This document shows positions 59,984 to 64,000 of a stretch of DNA of 64,000 nt, piece after piece. Position numbers and translations under genes: made by a program. Each line of letters starts with the position of its first letter. Position 1 is the first letter of the stretch. Below the pieces are notes generated by a model that saw nothing but the letters and a program-made list of their open reading frames with translations, ran no database searches and had not been told where the DNA came from. Source of the stretch: Paramecium octaurelia (taxonomy: Eukaryota > Ciliophora > Oligohymenophorea > Peniculida > Parameciidae); contig CAJJDP010000084.1 in NCBI GenBank assembly GCA_905182995.1, forward strand, positions 354,024 to 418,023, in the 5' to 3' direction.

Positions 59984-62024
59984 TCATGTTTTCTAATTTT
60001 ATTTATACGATGATACATAAATCTATGCCCATTGTTGCTTTTCTAGAAACTAATCAAAAGTGTATTGTTTGTACCCGTGTAACAAGGCTTATACTAAGAG
60101 ATTTTCTTTTTAGTTGTCATAAAGCTTGTTATTAAGTTTGAGAATTTCATAATATACTCTAACAAATTAAGAGTCAATTCATTTTTTGAATAATCAACTA
60201 TTCAACTTAAATTGATCGAGAATGTTTTTAGGTTATAATCTATTTTAGACCATAATTGAATTGGAATCTCTTATCAGAATTCTGTCATCTCAACTTGTAA
60301 CAACCCTTGGCAAACAGGGTTTAATGACTGAATATCAAATGAATATTGCTTCTTTATATTCATAATCATTTAATAATCAATAAAGGATATTTTATAATAT
60401 TTTTCTTTTCCTCTCTAAGCCTACATCTAGAATAGATTTCTATATTAATATTTATAGTATCTTTCCAACATGTTCAAGTTGATACTCATTTTAAAATTCT
60501 TATAATAAGCTAATATGATCTGTCCATAATGAAATTTCCTAAATAAAACTTTCAGCCTGTATTTTTGCAAGATTTATCTATTTTTCAAGACTATTTAAAT
60601 TAAAAGTCCAAACTGTGATAGTTTATTTGAGATCATCATCAGACTTATTTAAATTTAACAAAATACAAGAATTTTGGCTTCAATCATATTTTTATTTTTT
60701 TAGATACTTACTTTTTTAAGGAGGGTTATAATTCGCAGAGTTTCTTTTTAAGCTGTCTCTTAAGTAGATGGCCTTGATTTTCCAACTTTTGAATAAAAAG
60801 AGGTTTTTAAAAAGCTTTCCATCATATTTGAATCATTTGTTGGGCTTGGCTAATTTAATCACAATAAAAATCATCATATTTCATACTTAATAACTTTATA
60901 CTGTATTAAATGAAATTCTACAAACAAGAATACATAATTCTATTTAACCTAGTCACAATTAAGTTTACTCTTTTTAGTGAGACATGAAATAATTTCATCA
61001 CAAAAAATTTCAAATACCTTTCTAAATTTATCTGATAAATCTGGTAGATTTTATTCGTGCTTGTTGAAGTCATTTCTTAAGTCTTTTTTTTGAATTATTG
61101 AACTTCTAATTTACATAATAATTTATAATATTGTTTTTTGAGTATATATATATTAATGAAATTCTCTTTCAACTTAGCAACTGTTTGCGAAAATTAGACT
61201 TTTACATTTTCTTAAATTTATTTTTAATTATTTACCACAATTTCTTCTTGAAATTCTTTAGATAACAATTCTTTCTATTTTTCAGCCTCTAGTCGAAGTC
61301 TTTGCCTTTCTTTCAATTCTTTTTCTTTCTCCTATTTTAATTTTTCTACTTTATCCAATTTTTCTTCAAACATTTCTCCTTTTTTCATTCTTTCTTTTTA
61401 TAGATTTTATTGTTATTCTTCGACTTACTTAAAATAAGATTATAATTTTTATTATTCTTATTTCTATCTGTCACTTAATTGCTTGTTCAAATTGTCTTAT
61501 AACTATTGAATATTGTATATGTAATATACTTCTTAGGAGGATTTGAACTTTGCATCTAAAGATTGACTTAACTCTTTCAATTTTCTGTTTTCTATCTTTT
61601 TCTTATTTTACAAAACTAATTCAATTTAATGGTTATGTTCCTATTTTTTTTGACTTAAAAAATCTAATTATTCTTTTTAATATTCTTTTTCAAATTTATT
61701 TACCGTGTCAATTGTTTTATTAACATGAAGTTGTGATTGCTGCAATTATTAATTATATTTTACTTTCAATTATTCTTCTTCAATCAATTTTGCTTGACTT
61801 AAATTCCTTTCAAATTCGATCCTCTTTTACTCAGCCTTTTATTTTAAATCTTCTTTGAATTTCAATTGCTTCATAGAGATGTCTTAGAACTTTTCTTTTT
61901 TTTTTAACAGCAGTTGTGAATTTCTAACTTCCTTATCTCTTAATTTTTTTTCATATTCTATTAGATGCTGCAACTCTCGTTGTTGTTTTTATCGAAGCCT
62001 CAACAGTGGATCGATTTTTGACAT
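59984..62024 (-). CDS. Long coiled-coil protein
   Basis: The frame from MSKIDPLLRLRQKQQRELQH is open for about 1 kb of strongly coiled-coil sequence (LRDKEVRNSQLLLKKKEKFQ, RMKKGEMFEEKLDKVEKLKQ, KERQRLRLEAEKQKELL). The last 900 nt switch frame several times and need introns I could place only in part. The end, from about 60140 to the TGA at 59984, is clearly coding (YYEILKLNNKLYDNQKENLL, then HGYKQYTFDQFLEKQQWAQI). The ends are therefore well supported but the internal exon structure is not. No enzyme motif; probably a structural rod protein. Confidence 0.65.
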
Positions 62025-62066
62025 TATTTACAAACAATTAAATAAATAATTAATTATATAAATATT

Positions 62067-62635
62067 CATAAGAGTTGTAATTTAGCATATTCTTATTTTT
62101 AAATTTTCTACATGATAATTTATAATATACTTATAATTTAAGTTATTGCTCATTATGAATTGATTCCTTAATCAACTAGGTTTGAATTCTTAACTTCTAT
62201 TTGCTTGATAGTTCCTGCTCCTACATCAGTTTTATTTCATTGGCCTTTGATATTTTGGCTTAAAATTTATCTAACTTTTGGCTCTCCTCTTTTGATTGCA
62301 TTTTCCTTTGTGTCTTAACCCATTCATCGTAAGCATCCTTTCCTAGTTCGATTTTGGGACTAAATTCTTAGAAAAGTTATGTACCGAGTGTGAATATGAA
62401 TGGCATCTCTTTCTTGTGATTTGAATCGTAAATGGTTCTATTCATGTTTGACAACAGAAAGCTGGCTTTGTCTCAATTTTTGCATTTATCTATCGGATAA
62501 CATTTGCATCCTTTCACAAGATTTCAGGAGGATTTAACTTTTTTGTAATTCCTTCATTTTTAGGGATTGCTCATATAAGCGAGCCCTCTGGATCTCCTAT
62601 TCTTATTTTTGCTTGAATATTGATAATGCGTGCAT
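62067..62635 (-). CDS. Small coiled-coil protein; 3' end uncertain
   Basis: Starts MHALSIFKQKQEQEIQRARL and stays helical and charged. A 25-nt intron (62360-62384) is needed to enter the good frame (IELGKDAYDEWVKTQRKMQS, then KISKANEIKLMQEQELS). The last 60 nt can be read in more than one frame: one ends EYAKLQLL at the TGA given here but needs an intron ending GAG, others run on into the next gene, whose start is 43 nt away. The two coiled-coil genes might be one transcription unit. Its start codon is only 23 nt from the divergent tubulin start. Confidence 0.5.
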
Positions 62636-62658
62636 GAGTTTAATTATTAAATGAATTA

Positions 62659-63885
62659 ATGAAATAAATAATAACAATTTAAGTGGGATAAAGTGGAAAT
62701 CAGATAGGGAATGCGATATGGAATCAAATGATAGACGATTGCGGTGAGAATTTGGATTAAAAGTTTTTTCGGAAAGGGATTCCAAGAGCAATACTTGTAG
62801 ATAGTGAGGAGAATACGCTGGATAAGATTAGAGGAGATAAGAATTCCTCATATTACGATCCAAATAATTTTGTAAGTGGAAAGAGTAGTAAATGCTTGAC
62901 ATTTGCTAGTGGTTATTACGGTTCGAATGATTTATTTGATGAGATTGTGGAAAAGGTAAGGAAAGAGTAAGAGTAATGCGATGGAATTTAAGCAGTGTAA
63001 TTAGTTCATTCAATTACTGGTGGAACCGGATCTGGAATTGGAGCAAAATTAGTATATTATACAAGTGATCATTTTTTTGATTGCTCCAAAATCAACATTT
63101 CTATTTACCCATCAAAGTATGAAAATAGTGTGATATATCCCTATAATTGTCTACTTGGTTTAATGCATCTAAATTACAATTACAATATGGGATTCTACTT
63201 TGATAATGATGCCTTACAATAAATGACAGAGAATATGTTCATCTACGATCAAAATTATGAAACGTACAATCAATTATTAGCTTTTGCTATGGATGGGATC
63301 TACAAATCGTTTCGTCACAATTGCTACTCCAATACAAACTTTTATAAGATCTAAACCAACATCACTCCTTTTCCTAAATTGCATTGCTACACTGTGTCAC
63401 TAGCTCCTCTATTTTCGTATATCAATTCACCAACTCTACTGCAAATGAGTAAAGAGATCTACTCTAAACGAAACCAAACATTCTCGATGTCCATGTCTTA
63501 GGGTCTGTTTTTAGCTCAATAAATCATGATCTATGGGGATGCTGACATATTTTCAGTCCAGTAAGAATTCAAGTAGACCATAAGTTCGGATGATATACAA
63601 TTCGTTAAGTGGATTGCTGATCCTATCACCTACAGCATTTGTCCTGCTAAACAGAAATAATGCAATCCAATGGCTTTTTCAATCAATCATCATACTGCTA
63701 TGGGGAATAAACTTAATTTATTGAAACAACAATACAGGACTCTTTTCCAAAAGCGAGCATTTTTGCACTTGTTCTTGCAAGAGGGTCTTGATGAAATGGA
63801 ACTTTAAGAAGCAGAATCTGCATGCGGAGATGTGATTTCAGAGTATTGTTGTTGCAATGATTAAACTGATACTACAGATGAATGA
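62659..63885 (+). CDS. Divergent tubulin-superfamily protein
   Basis: An intronless 408-residue frame. It begins MKQIITIQVGQSGNQIGNAI, the tubulin T1 nucleotide-binding start with Ser in place of the usual Cys of GQCGNQ. Further matches: FASGYYGSNDLFDEIVEKVR, CDGIQAVQLVHSITGGTGSG (tubulin signature loop GGGTGSG with the first Gly changed to Thr), ISIYPSKYENSVIYPYN, and a C-terminal helix pair (FLHLFLQEGLDEMELQEAES) as in beta-tubulin. Length is 30-40 residues short of alpha/beta tubulin and identity is clearly low. The acidic tail is short and Cys-rich (SEYCCCNDQTDTTDE). Ciliates carry rare tubulins (delta, epsilon, eta, theta, iota, kappa); this resembles the beta-related divergent ones, but I cannot choose. 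Confidence 0.87.
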
Positions 63886-63927
63886 TTATATTGTTTTTTT
63901 TATTATAATTTTATAAACAAATCGAAT

Positions 63928-64000
63928 ATGTTAACTCCATTCAATAAAGATCTGAATCGCGATCCCATCTATTCCCGTATTTGTAATCGAAGTTGGAGTT
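63928..64000 (+). CDS. N-terminal fragment of a further gene
   Basis: An ATG at 63928 opens a frame that stays clear to the window edge (MLTPFNKDLNRDPIYSRI...), 43 nt after the tubulin stop. Sequence quality (charged, few hydrophobic runs) suggests a real gene start, but 24 codons are too few to identify it. Confidence 0.4.
   Translation, partial: MLTPFNKDLNRDPIYSRICNRSWS

Overview
The window reads as part of a ciliate macronuclear chromosome, most like Paramecium. The clues are very high A+T, TAA and TAG used throughout as glutamine with TGA as the only stop, tiny GT-AG introns of about 20-31 nt (mostly GTA...TAG), short intergenic gaps and genes tightly packed on both strands. The reading frames below were worked out by hand with that code. 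In almost every multi-exon gene the summed intron lengths leave an exact multiple of three, which supports the models. No rRNA, tRNA, CRISPR array, viral element or transposon was recognised.

Layout. 0-4 kb: an OTU-like/cold-shock protein (-), a MORN5 orthologue (+) and a Gln/Ser-rich protein (+). 4-9 kb: a protein kinase with a very long coiled-coil tail (-) and a tiny mitochondrial-type protein (-). 9-12.5 kb: a membrane RING-H2 protein and two small unknowns (+). 12.6-16.7 kb: three minus-strand genes, MAPK15/ERK7, a coiled-coil protein and an acylated MAPKKK-like kinase. 17-24 kb: a secreted Cys-rich protein, a decayed MORN gene, an importin-alpha, a charged nuclear-type protein (-) and an IQ-motif protein. 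24.5-39.6 kb: one uninterrupted 5004-residue secreted/type I membrane protein. 39.6-49.5 kb: a protein built from minisatellite-encoded repeats (-), a zinc-finger coiled-coil protein (+) and a run of four minus-strand unknowns, one of them with unusually long introns. 49.6-54 kb: a small unknown with an in-frame TGA, a dual-specificity phosphatase and a Gln/Asn-rich protein (-). 54-64 kb: a secreted repeat protein ending in a beta/gamma-crystallin-like domain (-), an STPG/SHIPPO protein, a divergent kinesin 5 nt behind it, two coiled-coil genes (-), a divergent tubulin and the start of one more gene.

Functionally the window is rich in cilium and cytoskeleton genes (MORN5, MAPK15, STPG, kinesin, tubulin, many coiled coils), with signalling (three kinases, one phosphatase), surface/secretion (the giant protein, two Cys-rich secreted proteins) and nuclear import. 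Ciliate genes are normally transcribed singly, so proximity alone is not evidence of a shared pathway. The most unusual items are the giant modular surface protein, the STPG-kinesin junction with a possible fusing intron, the three-residue leucine repeat encoded by a 9-bp minisatellite, a 23-bp gap between divergent start codons, and a putative OTU domain lacking its catalytic residues.
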